From Teratosphaeria epicoccoides (Eukaryota > Ascomycota > Dothideomycetes > Mycosphaerellales > Teratosphaeriaceae): DNA of 39,973 nucleotides. The notes beneath the pieces were generated by a model, which saw nothing but the letters and a program-made list of their open reading frames with translations, searched no databases and was not told where the DNA came from. The DNA lies in contig JADDMT010000201.1 in assembly GCA_021401465.1 (NCBI GenBank), positions 1 through 39,973 of the forward strand. Reading direction: 5' to 3'. Positions 9,963 to 19,311 of the stretch are shown here, piece by piece. The position numbers and the translations under genes were made by a program. How positions within the stretch are numbered: position 1 is the stretch's first letter; each line of letters begins with the position of its first letter.

Positions 9963-10990
9963 TCACTCGTATGTGTAGCATAGCAAATTGTTAGAGATAG
10001 CCATGGTCTGAGACACTTCTATCAAGTGAGCTAGACCGTCTACTTTGACCTTGTCGCCAAGGCTCGCCATCTCCAGAGAGTGGCGATGCTAATGACCGCT
10101 GTAGGCATCGAGACCGTTATTGGGTTGGCGCTGCTACCAAAGCCACTAGAGCCACTCAAGCTGACTATGATGCGAGAAGGATAACGGATCTGTGAAGCTA
10201 GTCAGCGTCAACAAGGGGATGCAGAACTTCCCGACTTACTATGTGAAGCAGTAAAGGTCTCGAGGTCTCCTGTGATACCAAGGGTATTGCATTAGGAACA
10301 CGACTTTCCATCAGTTGCATCAACCTATCATAACCAATCAAGCTCAGCACCTCTGTAATGAATCTAGGGCTGATATCGTGGCGGTCGATGTGCCCAAGGT
10401 TGCCATCCATATCCTGGAATACTCGAGATAGCCAATGCGGGTTGTGTTTGACATCTTCGTAGTCTACGGCCAGACCAACGAAAGGGCGGTCAACCACACA
10501 TCTACCAGACCGGCCTGCAACCACTTTACAGCCGACTGGGCCATCGCCATGGAAACTGCTCTCACAGTCGAATACTGGACCCTGCCCTAGAGCTTCGCCA
10601 TTGAGACTCCAGTTCCAGTACACTAAGCTTTCCTGATATTGGCATTCCTGGCGCAGCGTTCTCACATAAAATGTGCAGGAAGTATCGATGCTAGGGAAGA
10701 AGATGCATGCCGTCAATGGAGTCATCATAAGCCGGGCGGTTACTATTCGGTGCCAGCATGGATAGCCGTGTACACAAGCAGAGCACAGGCAGAGATGTAG
10801 ACAGAACCTCGCATTGGTGAGACGGGAAAGTCAGCGAAAGGTATGGAGATGGCCAGAGATGTCGTCAGGGCGCGAGCGAGTGTGCCTTGGGACACCAGAT
10901 TGACTGAGTTCATGCACAGTCGAGCTACCTGCGCGTTTTGCCCCGTGGCCTGCCTCCGCTGAGCGCAAATCCACCCAAACAGTTTGCTAT
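9963..10990 (-). pseudogene. Tyrosinase-type copper oxidase relic with TAG stops at Trp/Gln positions
   Basis: On the minus strand the landmarks of a secreted fungal tyrosinase follow in order. They are a WVDLRSAEAGH segment (about 10970-10940, cf. the EWRxLS region) and a RPAYDDS block with LLP-stop-HRYFLH (about 10725-10675; the CuA helix normally reads FxxWHRYF). Then come ECQYQESLVYWNWSL, GPVFD, CVVDRPF, NPHWLSRVF and VPNAIP (10655-10285), a GDLETFTASH block, and after a 49-bp intron (10238-10190) PLSFSHHSQLEWL, the CuB di-histidine helix. The end is LLCYTYE before TGA at 9963-9965. TAG stops lie at 10691-10693, 10146-10148, 10134-10136 and 10089-10091. The frame shifts near 10660 and near 10285. 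Intact enzymes oxidise phenols using two copper ions. The CuA region also seems shortened, so no active enzyme is expected. Confidence 0.85.
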
Positions 10991-12032
10991 CTATGGGCAA
11001 ATTGGGACGTCGATGAGTTGCTGCTCCGCGCAGAATCAGGCCTACTCAAGCTGGGTCTGCGTGGGAGGCCGCCCCGCCAGGCTTTGAGCCACGCTGCAGC
11101 TGTCGTCGTAAACGATGCTAATAAAGATCTTCGAGTCTGTCAAAGTCGACGACGAGTCAGTTCATATTACATCAATCAGAGCAGCTGGGCGTCAAGGGTA
11201 GGCAGAGATCCATAGCATTATTGTTAGTCCGCAAGCGGGGTGTGTAACTGGGCACGTCATGGGACTTGACGCAGAATTATCTGCGAATCGCATACCATCT
11301 CCCTAATGTAGGTGATAAAGGGTGTTTGGTCCGTTGCCTCTTTGGCGACGACTCCTCAATCGTGATTTAATGTCAAATGGCCATTGTCAACTTTCGACAC
11401 TCCACGTCTTGATCCGCCTGTGCTCTCTGAGGGTCCAGTCGATTGTCTTGGATGGACGTCGCTGAAACTGCGCAAGTTGGATCGAGCCAGAGGTCTTTTG
11501 TCCCTCAACCGCAGTCGCCCGACCGATCAGCATCATTCCAGTTAATGCTGTGTCAATCATCGACCAAGCTCAGCCGAGATCCTTCCAACAACCGGACAAT
11601 ACCTGAAGTTGCTCTGCCGATTCCAGAAATCAGTCGAGATGCTTCAAACACAAACAGCCAAGCTGATGCGTGACAGGACGTAGCTCAGCGCCAGTCTTTC
11701 GATCCGTGTGAAGTCATGTTGTTTCGAACGAGACAACATGATATAGTGTACGAAGTATGCGTACTGCAAAGACACGGCTCAATAGAGTTCGTAACAAACT
11801 TATCCATGACCTGAGCACGAGACACCGTGACTCTGCTGGACTAGGATCCCTGCGACTGTCCAAGCTTCAGATGTGAACTCAATAATTACACTGCCTTGGT
11901 CCTTCGCCAACTACACGCGCACTCGAAACCCATCGATCGGAACATCGGGATGGCCGTCTCACGGGCGCAGGACTGCTGGTCGTCTGCTGTGCTCCCTTCC
12001 TGCTTCTTCATGCACATATATATCAATCAGTG
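10991..12032. other. Intergenic region with no recognisable gene
   Basis: About 1 kb of short unrelated frames lies here. The left edge may include the decayed 5' end of the tyrosinase relic. Near the right edge, CATATATATC (12014-12023) looks like a TATA box for the next gene. Confidence 0.35.
12014..12023 (+). promoter_or_regulatory. TATA-like element
   Basis: The element ACATATATAT lies only about 10-20 bp before the first ATG of the following frame (12033). If it is the core promoter, transcription would start inside the annotated N-terminus and translation would begin at a later ATG (12099 or 12144). Confidence 0.35.
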
Positions 12033-12758
12033 ATGGCCTCGCCTCTCTGTCCACCGAGCCCGCAACTGCGCCCAAAGAGTCTCTCTGTCATCAGCGACAT
12101 GCTCGCACTGCCTGACACTGCCATCCACCAAACTACGCCCAAAATGGCCGGAAGGAGAATGCCCCGGATCATGACGGAGCTTCCAGCGGACCGACCGCGC
12201 AAATTCGGCGTGCCAATCGACCTGGGCGGCCTCGAGGGCCCGGCGATGTTGGAATACACCAACACCGAAAGCGTCACCAACGTCGCCTTCCGCTTCTGCA
12301 TGGATCACGGCATCTCCATCAACTTCGTGCAAAAGATCGGAGAAGCCATCATGGAGTTCTGTGGCAAAGGCAACTATCCAAACTACGGCTTCGACACCGT
12401 GTCGTTCGCTGAACCTACACACGAGGAGTCCGAGCTGAGAGCTCAGGTCGATCACTTGTACGAGCAGCTGGCGAATGTGCGGTCCAAGCTGGCGGACCAG
12501 GAGGCAGAGAATCAGAAGCTGAGGGGCGTCAGCTCGCAGGGATTCCCGAGCACCGTGAGCCAGGGCACTGGTGAGCGATTCACTATCACGTCCAGGCCAG
12601 TGGGAGAAGATCAGGGGTTGAGGGACATGTCTTCGCAGAGGTATCCGAGCACGGTGAGCCAAGATCCTACTGGCGAGCAGTTTACTGTTACGTTGAGGCC
12701 GGTCGAGGAGGAGCAGAAGGACTGGCGGTTGAGGGACTCGGGTATTGCTGAGACGTAG
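12033..12758 (+). CDS. Hypothetical coiled-coil protein with duplicated C-terminal repeat
   Basis: This is a single open frame of 241 residues from the first ATG. ATGs at 12099 (MLALPD) and 12144 (MAGRRM) are more likely starts if the TATA box at 12014 is used. A folded-looking middle part (about 60-120) contains ESVTNVAFRFCMDHGISINF and a following EAIMEF helix. Its pattern of Ala-x-x-Phe-Cys then helix resembles the PFU/ubiquitin-binding style found in fungal proteins, but the similarity is too weak to name. Residues 130-165 form a coiled coil (HEESELRAQVDHLYEQLANV region). The C-terminus repeats a unit of about 35-40 residues: SSQGFPSTVSQGTGERFTIT and SSQRYPSTVSQDPTGEQFTV, each followed by a RPV(G/E)E(D/E) linker and an LRD end. 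The long minus-strand frame over the same bases is a shadow. Function unknown. Confidence 0.7.
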   Translation: MASPLCPPSPQLRPKSLSVISDMLALPDTAIHQTTPKMAGRRMPRIMTELPADRPRKFGVPIDLGGLEGPAMLEYTNTESVTNVAFRFCMDHGISINFVQKIGEAIMEFCGKGNYPNYGFDTVSFAEPTHEESELRAQVDHLYEQLANVRSKLADQEAENQKLRGVSSQGFPSTVSQGTGERFTITSRPVGEDQGLRDMSSQRYPSTVSQDPTGEQFTVTLRPVEEEQKDWRLRDSGIAET

Positions 12759-13348
12759 GTGAAGGTGAGTGGGTTGCTGTGGTGGTGTTTGGCGTCTGGG
12801 TACACGCAGAGGAGGTTGAGTCAGGCTTGCGCTCACAGGTCTGGCGTTGGGTTTGGATAATTTGCGATTCAACAGCACGATATCCACAGGCATGTTGGGC
12901 AATCTGGGTGCTACACCTACTCTGTATTGTTAATCAATCTGCAACGGTCCACATTGAGTAATGCTCCCTTTGGTCCCGTTCCACACCCATGCCTTCTCGT
13001 ATCCTTCCCCTGCTCTTCCGCTCTCTATATCAGTGCTTTCGCAACTTTGTGCGGTTAAACATCGCGAGGCCATCAAAAGTGTCGACTCCACGGATGAGTG
13101 GAAGGCCGATGGAATCATTGGCCTGTAGTGATCCGACTCCCCTGGTTGCTCCCCATCACCAGTAGCCAGTCCGTCAGTCAAGCATCCAGACAGCGAAGTG
13201 ACGAGCTGACTCAGCGCGTAACGCAGTCACAGCAGTGAATCAACTGTTACTAAGCAGTCAAAGCAGTCAAAAGAAGCGATCACATGTGTCAGCAATCCGT
13301 CAACCGCGTCAACAAGTCAATCGGTTGGTTGACTGATAAAATCACTGG
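12759..13348. other. Intergenic region with many short TCA/AGTCA-type repeats
   Basis: No gene is visible. Between about 13160 and 13345 the sequence is dense in short repeats of the type CAGTCA, GTCAAA and GTCAAC (for example CAGTCAAAGCAGTCAAAAG at 13256-13274, and TGGTTGACTG at 13327). A similar TTGACTGATCG-rich stretch occurs at 32640-32760. Confidence 0.4.
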
Positions 13349-15034
13349 TCATTGGACGAAGAAGTGCTTCATCCGGCACCGGCGTACATCCAGATCCTTC
13401 TCAGAAGAGTATTCTCGCACCGCAGCCTCATCGTCGTACTCCATAGTATCCTCAAAGTCGAACTTGTATCCTTCTGCCGCGTCCTGTGCGGAATATGGAC
13501 AGTCATAGCGCGGATCGTTGGGGTATTCCTCCCAAGCTGGGCGAAGATCATACGTGACCCACCTTTGGTAGTCAGGGTAACAGCAAGAATGTTGCCAAGG
13601 ATGATTGCATTCACAGATGGGAGGGCTTCACATGATGCGGTCAGCAATGTATCATCAAAATTTCCGTGTGGATGTAGCAACTTACAAATGATCTGGCGGC
13701 AGATCCGGGATCTGCGAGAGCTTCTGATCTATATCTCGCTGGATTGCTTCGCGGTTGCGACTATCGCGCAAAATCGCTGACCACTTGTTCCGCGTGCATG
13801 TCTTGACGTACCCACTGAGATCGACCACCGGGATCGATTTGAGGTGGCGATAGGCGAAGGTCAGGATCCAGTCAATCATCCCCGTACGGCACGGGAATCG
13901 AGTTGGATTAATGGCTGGGAAATCACTCTTGTGCTCCTGAAGCTCAGCCCATGGGCTTGACATCTTTGCGTCGATCGTAGAGTGAAAGCGTAGCTCGGGG
14001 TAGCGGAGATTAGGAAGTCTGGCCAAGTATGCAGCCGGAGGCGTCAAATTCGTGTCTGATCCATAGATTGTGCCTGGCAACTTCAACTTGACCTGTAAGA
14101 AGTCCATGCATGCGGGGTCTGTGAGGTCCAGTTGAATCTTGTTCAAGCAATTCGATACGCGAGTCCAGTTATTGGTGACGATCGTAGTGCATAGGTGAAT
14201 AGAGCTGATGTGCTTGATGACATCGTGCTCAAGAACACCGTGTAGCTGCCTCTTTATAGCTTTGCTTAGGGCAAAGATGCGAGGATCAACTCCAGGAATG
14301 GAAGGAGTTTTTGTAGGATCGAAGTTGCGCTGGTATACACCAAATAGTCCAATGCTTGCCTCATAATTACAGCAGATGGGGTATCTCAAGCTCACAACAT
14401 CAATATGCAAGTGACGAATCTCGCCGACAACATGCTTCAGGATTAGGGTTTTGCCACTCCTCAGGTAATGCGGTGAACCTGAAGGCGGATCCTCGAGCTT
14501 GCCACCGCTTCAGCTGAGTGGCGTAGGCGGCTTCGCCTACGACTTGACGCTTTGCCATTGAGCCGGAAAGCTCGAACAGCCAGTCGAGAAATCTTGTGGC
14601 GCTGTATTGCCCATCATGACCATCAGCTTCCTTGCGGCATTCTGGAACAGTGGCACCGTGGTCACAACGTCTATGAGCTCGCCAATCGGGGCGGCGCGAA
14701 CAGCGAACAGCTGAATGTGTGGCAAGCCTTCTGCCACGGGATTTATAGCCTGGTAGACCGTGCGCACTTGTAGTGGTCTGATCCAGTTGGCGAAAGTCGA
14801 GTTATTGACTCTCCTGATGGTGTGAATGGCTCTTCCAAGCATCTGGTTACGCCGGTATAGCGGATCAGTGAGGACTAGAGGCGGGTTGAAAGAGTCCTTG
14901 GTAGTGCGAACCACAGGTCGATTGATCGGATCATCGGAAGGCGGTGGAGAAACCGTCTTGAGCTGTTGGCGTGTTCGCTTGCTTACTACTCAAACGAAGC
15001 CGTCAGACCCAGGGATGTCTTCGTGGTTGGCCAT
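13349..15034 (-). pseudogene. Broken paralogue of the 2EXR/F-box-like gene at 20149-21770
   Basis: The ATG is at 15034-15032. Reading on the minus strand, codon 15 is TGA (14990-14992) where CGA would keep the frame open. The frame then runs to TAG at 14537-14539. The following segment, FRFTALPEEW (about 14475-14446), lies in another frame, and the original frame resumes by about 14450 and stays open to the splice donor at 13685. A 60-bp intron (13685-13626) and a fully open second exon (13625-13349, 91 residues, starting PPICECNHP) follow. The body matches the intact gene along its length: TRFPCRTGMIDWIL versus TRLPCTKVLHEWIL, VDLSGYVKTCTRNKW versus VKLTGYIKTDIKKKW, and DPRIFALSKAIKRQ versus DQALFSLSKATRET. 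The intron position and length also match. It carries one nonsense codon and two compensating frameshifts, so I call it a pseudogene, although the second exon is undamaged. Confidence 0.75.
14522..14541. repeat. 8-bp inverted repeat (hairpin) at the frameshift site
   Basis: CGTAGGCG (14522-14529) and CGCCTACG (14534-14541) form a perfect 8-bp stem around a GCTT loop. It coincides with the position where the reading frame of the broken paralogue is lost. A small templated insertion is one possible origin. Confidence 0.7.
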
Positions 15035-15827
15035 CTTTGTGTGTGTGAGAGAGAGAGAGAGATGATGGTGAACGAGGTGCCTTGTGTTCAGGAGGGTTCC
15101 TAATTGATGGAGGGCACAAATTTAGGTGCGCTGCTTGCCATATGCTGCTGAAGCGTCGCTTCCGAGAATCGCTTGTCGCTCGTGTAGATAGCACAATATT
15201 ATTAAGATCATACAATGGACCTGTGAATGCTGGTGGTCATACATACAATCACATGTCGTCATCTAGAAATGGGCTTGCGAGGCATTTTCACATGCTCTAC
15301 AGATCGGTCTTGCCATGCAGCCGAGCCAGACTTGAGACCACTGATGCATGGCTTGACAGAAGTCCAGGCGCTCCGGATATGATGATCTAAAGTAGCCAAG
15401 GTGTCGAAAGGCGTTCAGGCCTATACCTTGGGCGCTGCACAATGAATCTGAAAGCTGTCATAGAAGAGACCAAGACCTAGCAGCATGAGCGAAAGGTAAG
15501 GAAGCGACCAATCTCAAGGATATGTGCGCTTTAAAGAAACCCACTATCGACAGCAAACCGTAGAGCAAAGCAGCACGAGGGTAGGCTTTGATGTGAGCTG
15601 CTAGTGTCAACGTACCGACAAATAACAGAACGTATTCTCCAAAAATTGTGCGCAAGATCATACCAACTGCCTCTGCTCTATCCAAGCCAAACACTCAACA
15701 CGCCACACGCAGCGCACCTTTCCGCCTATCACCCCAAGAAATCCTACATTCGCCGCATCTCCTGAAGCAAAATATCAGTGCCTCATCCCACAGCCTACTG
15801 CCAGCCACACATCAAGACTCACCGAAA
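15035..15827. other. Intergenic region
   Basis: This stretch separates the promoter of the broken paralogue from the 3' side of the small membrane protein gene. A minus-strand frame at 15694-15458 (78 residues, hydrophobic, MFGLDRAEAVGMIL start) lies downstream of the small gene and has no recognisable family. I judge it more likely 3' UTR than a gene. Confidence 0.35.
15038..15063. repeat. (GT)n(GA)n dinucleotide tract
   Basis: A TGTGTGTGTGAGAGAGAGAG tract lies directly upstream of the start codon of the broken paralogue. On that strand it is a CT/CA-rich leader, a common feature of fungal 5' UTRs. Confidence 0.85.
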
Positions 15828-16091
15828 CTACCGCGGATGATCAGCAATCTCCTCCACCTTCTTGATATCCTGCTCGCCCAACGCCCTTATCTCATTCAGC
15901 ACCTGGACCTGGCGCTCCCCCTGCTTGAGACCCAGATAATAACCAATAGCCGACGGCAGCAAAGTCACCGGAAACGGCTTGTTGTATTTCGATGTCAAGA
16001 TTCTGTCTGTGTTCTCTATTCAGTGTCTGTTCCATGCATGTGGTTGCAGGAAAGGCAGGGACCCACCGATGAAGCGAGAGAACCCCGACAT
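15828..16091 (-). CDS. Small conserved-looking protein with one membrane segment
   Basis: Two exons on the minus strand are 16091-16067 (MSGFSRFI plus one base) and 16006-15828, joined over a 60-bp intron (GTGGGT donor, AACACAG acceptor). The phase matches and the product is 67 residues. It reads MSGFSRFIDRILTSKYNKPF, then a short hydrophobic stretch VTLLPSAIGYYLGLK (about 22-36), then a charged helical tail rich in Glu, Gln and Lys ending in ADHPR. A short basic N-terminus, one membrane helix and a charged tail resemble small subunits or assembly factors of the mitochondrial inner membrane. I cannot name the family, so that location is inference. The long plus-strand frame across this gene is a shadow. 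Confidence 0.65.
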
Positions 16092-16656
16092 TATGCCGGA
16101 TCGCAATTACAACGTCCTGCTCGTTTCTTCCTGTTGCACGATTCCCTGTCGCGTACTCCTTTGGCCAAGCGGACCCCTTTCTTGAGAATGATTCGAGGAC
16201 GAAGTGCCATCCCAGAGTAATGGGTGGCAGGGCAGACCGAACACTAGGGCGGACCAATGGATCCGTCGAGAACGGTCAAGACGCAAACCTTAATCCCGAT
16301 GTAGCCGGGACAGGAGGTTCTTCTCGCGGGAACGACAACGTAAACTGGAAGGTGTCGAAACCGAGGAGCAGGCTCACCCAGAAATGCGTGGGAAGAGTGA
16401 GCGAGCGAGCTCATCGGAGTCTATTACTGTCGTCGGTTGAGAAGACCACCGAACGGAATTAACGCGTGACGGGCTAAAATCTGGCAGGCTTGATATATGC
16501 TAGTCTCGTGCGACTAGGGACTGTCTAGAGGCCACGATGGGAACTACCGCGGCCTTTGACTGCTGGAAAGGCTGATTGAACATTGAAGTCCTCAAATTTT
16601 TACACCAGATCCTCACCCTGCTTTGCCCATTCAAATCGCTGACACCACAACTAGCA
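16092..16656. other. Intergenic region between the small membrane protein and NPY1
   Basis: It contains the upstream region of the minus-strand small gene and the downstream region of NPY1. Short frames (for example 16220-16462 on the plus strand) show no recognisable protein. Confidence 0.4.
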
Positions 16657-18029
16657 TCATAACTTAACATTCGCACTCACGAACCCATTCACCACGCTCG
16701 TCATGAGCTGATTCGCAATCGCCGTACTGGGCGGCAATCTTAACCTTCCCTCCTTATACTCCGGTCCTGCCGGGTCACCCAATCCAGATGTGCCTACTCT
16801 CAATGCTTCCCGCACCTCGTCAAAAGCGAACCACTTCGCGTCGTCCAACTCCGGATCGTTACCCAGATCGATGGTCTCGCCTTCCCTCGTCGGGATCGTC
16901 TGCCCAACAGCGCCGATCATGAGATTTGCTGGGTACGGCCATGGCTGCGTGGAGTGGATCACCACACGTCCTACGTGCACGCCTGCTTCTTCGTAGACTT
17001 CTCTTCTCACGGCTTCCTCTATACTCTCAGCGGGTTCTGCAAAGCCGGCTAAGTTAGAGTACCAGTATGGTGGCCATCGCTTCTGCCGGCCGAGGAGAAG
17101 GCGATCGCCGGCGTGGTTGACGACAGCCATGATGACAGTGGGATCTGTGCGTGGGAAGCAAAGATTGGAAATGCCTTTTCTCGTGACACAATCCGGACGA
17201 TCTGGCGATGATGGTGCGGGGGCGCCCTTTTGCGCAGTGCCAATCCTCGAACGCGCAAGGTCTTTTGGTGGGCAGGTTCTTTTGAAACCAGCATTTACGG
17301 AAAGTGTTGGTTCACCGCAGCCCGCGCAAAAGGGGTTGCGGAGATTCCAGTCGAGCAGCTGGCGGGCTTCGGCGTAGATGGCGGCTGAAGTAGGTGTGAG
17401 TATCCTGTCCTTCTGTTCCGTTCGTGCGAGAGATGAGGGAGATATTAGAGGCTCTACGAGACGTGGATTAGTTACTTACCATCGCTAGCGTGGATGTCCA
17501 TGATCCTACCCTTGGCAAAGCTCATTCCGTTGCCCTTCAATTTCTCGATCAAGGACTCCGCCGCGTCCTTGATAGTTGACTTCGGCGTCACGTCAACGGC
17601 GAAATACGGTGCGCCCCGGTAGAAATTCTTTCCCTGATATCCCAACCCCTGCTTGTCCTTCTCGTCTATGCCCAGAAAGATGATCTGTGGCACGTATCGA
17701 TCCGAGTCATACTGCGCAAGGACCTCCTCCTCGTTGCTCGAATACGGATCTTCGCCAATCACAGGCTTGGCATCGTCGTACTTGACAAAGGCCAAGCGAT
17801 CGCTCGCGCCTTCCTTGACCAAGGGCTGCAATTCGTTGCACAGCAGGAAAGAGGTGGATGGGTGGTGCAGGGCCTGGGACAGGAATTTGTGGTCGGCGCG
17901 CAAGAAGCCAACACGATTCAATGGGGAGCCGGAGAAGTAGTTGGCGACTTCTCTCCCAAATTTGCGGGAGAGCATCGAGTCGTGGTCGTCGGCGGGCTCG
18001 GGGTTGGCGGGTTGTTGCATGGCTTTCAT
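16657..18029 (-). CDS. NPY1: NADH pyrophosphatase (Nudix hydrolase, Npy1/NUDT12 type)
   Basis: Two exons are 18029-17480 and 17384-16657, joined over a 95-bp intron (GTAAGT donor, CTTCAG acceptor). The phase matches, giving 425 residues. The N-terminal half is the NUDIX-like domain. It is followed by a zinc-ribbon segment NPFCAGCGEPT (Cys203, Cys206) with further cysteines at about 221, 249 and 259. The catalytic Nudix box GFAEPAESIEEAVRREVYEE (from residue 297) keeps the REVxEExG core. The QPWPYP motif (about 330-335) is the SQPWPFPxS signature of NADH-specific family members. These enzymes hydrolyse NADH (and NAD+-capped or deaminated forms) to NMNH and AMP, usually in peroxisomes. The C-terminus ends in NVKL, which is not a canonical PTS1 (SKL-like) tripeptide, so location is uncertain. 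It is divergent from COG2. An in-frame ATG at codon 4 is an alternative start. Confidence 0.95.
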
Positions 18030-18402
18030 ACCAATAGTCCTGCTTGATGAAGTGTAGTGTCTATAAGGTCGTTGAGTTTCTATCTGTGTAATCTTCGAAG
18101 ACTCGAGAAAGAGAAAAGTGCGAAAATACTACCTAATTGATCAAAGTTTCTTTCTATGATCGTCTAACCTCCGTCTATGCGCCAACGAAGGATATAAATA
18201 AGGTAGAGGGGCGGGTGCCTGGCCTCGGGAATTGATCGATTGATCGATTGATCGATTGCGTAGTAGGAGTCGAGGTGCTTTCTTCTTGCGTCACTCGACC
18301 GTCTGCATGACTCGAGATATTGATGCTTATCACTTTACTCGACTCGCGCCAATATGTGTTCTGAACCTCAAGCCTGTCATTGCCACTCCGTAGACGACCG
18401 AC
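18030..18402. promoter_or_regulatory. Bidirectional promoter NPY1 / COG2
   Basis: This 373-bp region lies between divergent start codons. It holds GATATAAATAAGG (18191-18203), a TATA-like element on the COG2 strand about 200 bp upstream of its ATG. It also holds a short tandem repeat with an ATTGATCG unit (18231-18258). No other motif is clear. Confidence 0.6.
18231..18258. repeat. Tandem 8-bp repeat of ATTGATCG type
   Basis: About three and a half direct copies of the self-complementary octamer ATTGATCG/CGATTGAT lie within the shared NPY1-COG2 promoter. The array contains four overlapping GATC/TGATCGAT sites. Confidence 0.9.
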
Positions 18403-19311
18403 ATGTCCAAATTCTACTTTCCCTCAGCCAGCACCACTGCGGCCTCGACTCCTGCTGGCAAGGACTCCCGGTCACAGACGTACTTCTCTTCTCCTGCCCA
18501 CTCGGTCATCTCTGAGGATGACGACGATGACCTCGATACTCTTCCCTACCCTACCGAGCTTCCGCGTAATGACTTCCTTGCCCAAGACTTCGACCCACAG
18601 ACTTATCTCTCTAGCCTTCGCAACCGGCACCAGACGCTGGAGGATCTCAGAAGCGATCTGAGGCAGCGGAGTCAGCTGCTGAATAGGGAACTACTGGATC
18701 TGGTCAACGGGAACTATGAGGAGTTTCTGAGTCTGGGTGGTGACTTGAAGGGTGGCGAGGAGAAGGTCGAGGGCGTGAGAGTCGGGGTGCTGGGGCTCTG
18801 GAGAGAGATCGAAGGGGTAAGGAAGGCGGTGCAGGAGAGGCAGAGGGAGGTCAAGGAGTTGCTGGACGAGAGGAAGGGTTTGAGCAGGGATGTGGCAATG
18901 GGTAGAGAGCTACTGGAGGTCGACGAGAGGTTAGTTGAGCTGGAGGCAGGGTTGGGAGTTGGCGACGGAGACGAGGGGATTGAAGATGACAATGATGAGC
19001 TGGACGACGAGGAGGGCGAGAACGGAGACGGCAGTTCTGTCTCATCAATGCAGATTAGACGGTTGGAGAGACATGCACAACAATTTGTGCTCCTCCTGCG
19101 TTTAGTCGAGAGACTAGGGCCAAGTCATTCGTTCTTGCAGCGAAAGAAGTCGAGGATCGAGGAATTGAGGAAGACTTTGCTGCTAGATCTGGCTGCTACG
19201 TTAAGACAGGCTAAGAGTGATGGGAGGTCCAAGGATGTCTTGATGGTGATCAGGCTGTATGGGTCTTTGGGAGCTGAGGAGCAGGGTGTGAAGGCTTTGA
19301 AAGGGAGCTGA
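18403..19311 (+). CDS. COG2: Conserved oligomeric Golgi complex subunit 2
   Basis: This is a single exon of 302 residues. A Ser/Thr-rich N-terminus and an acidic run (SEDDDDDLD) lead into LPYPTELPRNDFLAQDFDP (about 48-66), the hallmark opening of COG2. Next come YLSSLRNRHQTLEDLRSDL, RSQLLNRELLDLVNGNYEEF and LGGDLKGGEEKVE, followed by long coiled-coil helices. An acidic low-complexity linker (about 187-213) and a final helical segment end the protein. COG2 is a core lobe A subunit of the tethering complex that retains Golgi enzymes by retrograde vesicle transport; it acts on the cytosolic face of the Golgi. Filamentous-fungal COG2 proteins are often this short, so I regard it as complete. Confidence 0.93.
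   Translation: MSKFYFPSASTTAASTPAGKDSRSQTYFSSPAHSVISEDDDDDLDTLPYPTELPRNDFLAQDFDPQTYLSSLRNRHQTLEDLRSDLRQRSQLLNRELLDLVNGNYEEFLSLGGDLKGGEEKVEGVRVGVLGLWREIEGVRKAVQERQREVKELLDERKGLSRDVAMGRELLEVDERLVELEAGLGVGDGDEGIEDDNDELDDEEGENGDGSSVSSMQIRRLERHAQQFVLLLRLVERLGPSHSFLQRKKSRIEELRKTLLLDLAATLRQAKSDGRSKDVLMVIRLYGSLGAEEQGVKALKGS

Noticed and set aside
12027..12902. 291-codon minus-strand frame opposite the coiled-coil gene
   Set aside because: Arg/His/Leu-rich composition with no domain; it mirrors the codon pattern of the plus-strand gene, so it is a shadow frame.
13352..13780. 142-codon plus-strand frame
   Set aside because: It overlaps the antisense of the conserved second exon of the broken paralogue and has no family features.
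15458..15694. 78-codon hydrophobic minus-strand frame
   Set aside because: It lies downstream of another gene on the same strand with no family match; it is more likely 3' UTR or chance.
15648..16220. 190-codon plus-strand frame
   Set aside because: It runs antisense through the two-exon small membrane protein, whose splice phases and composition are more convincing.
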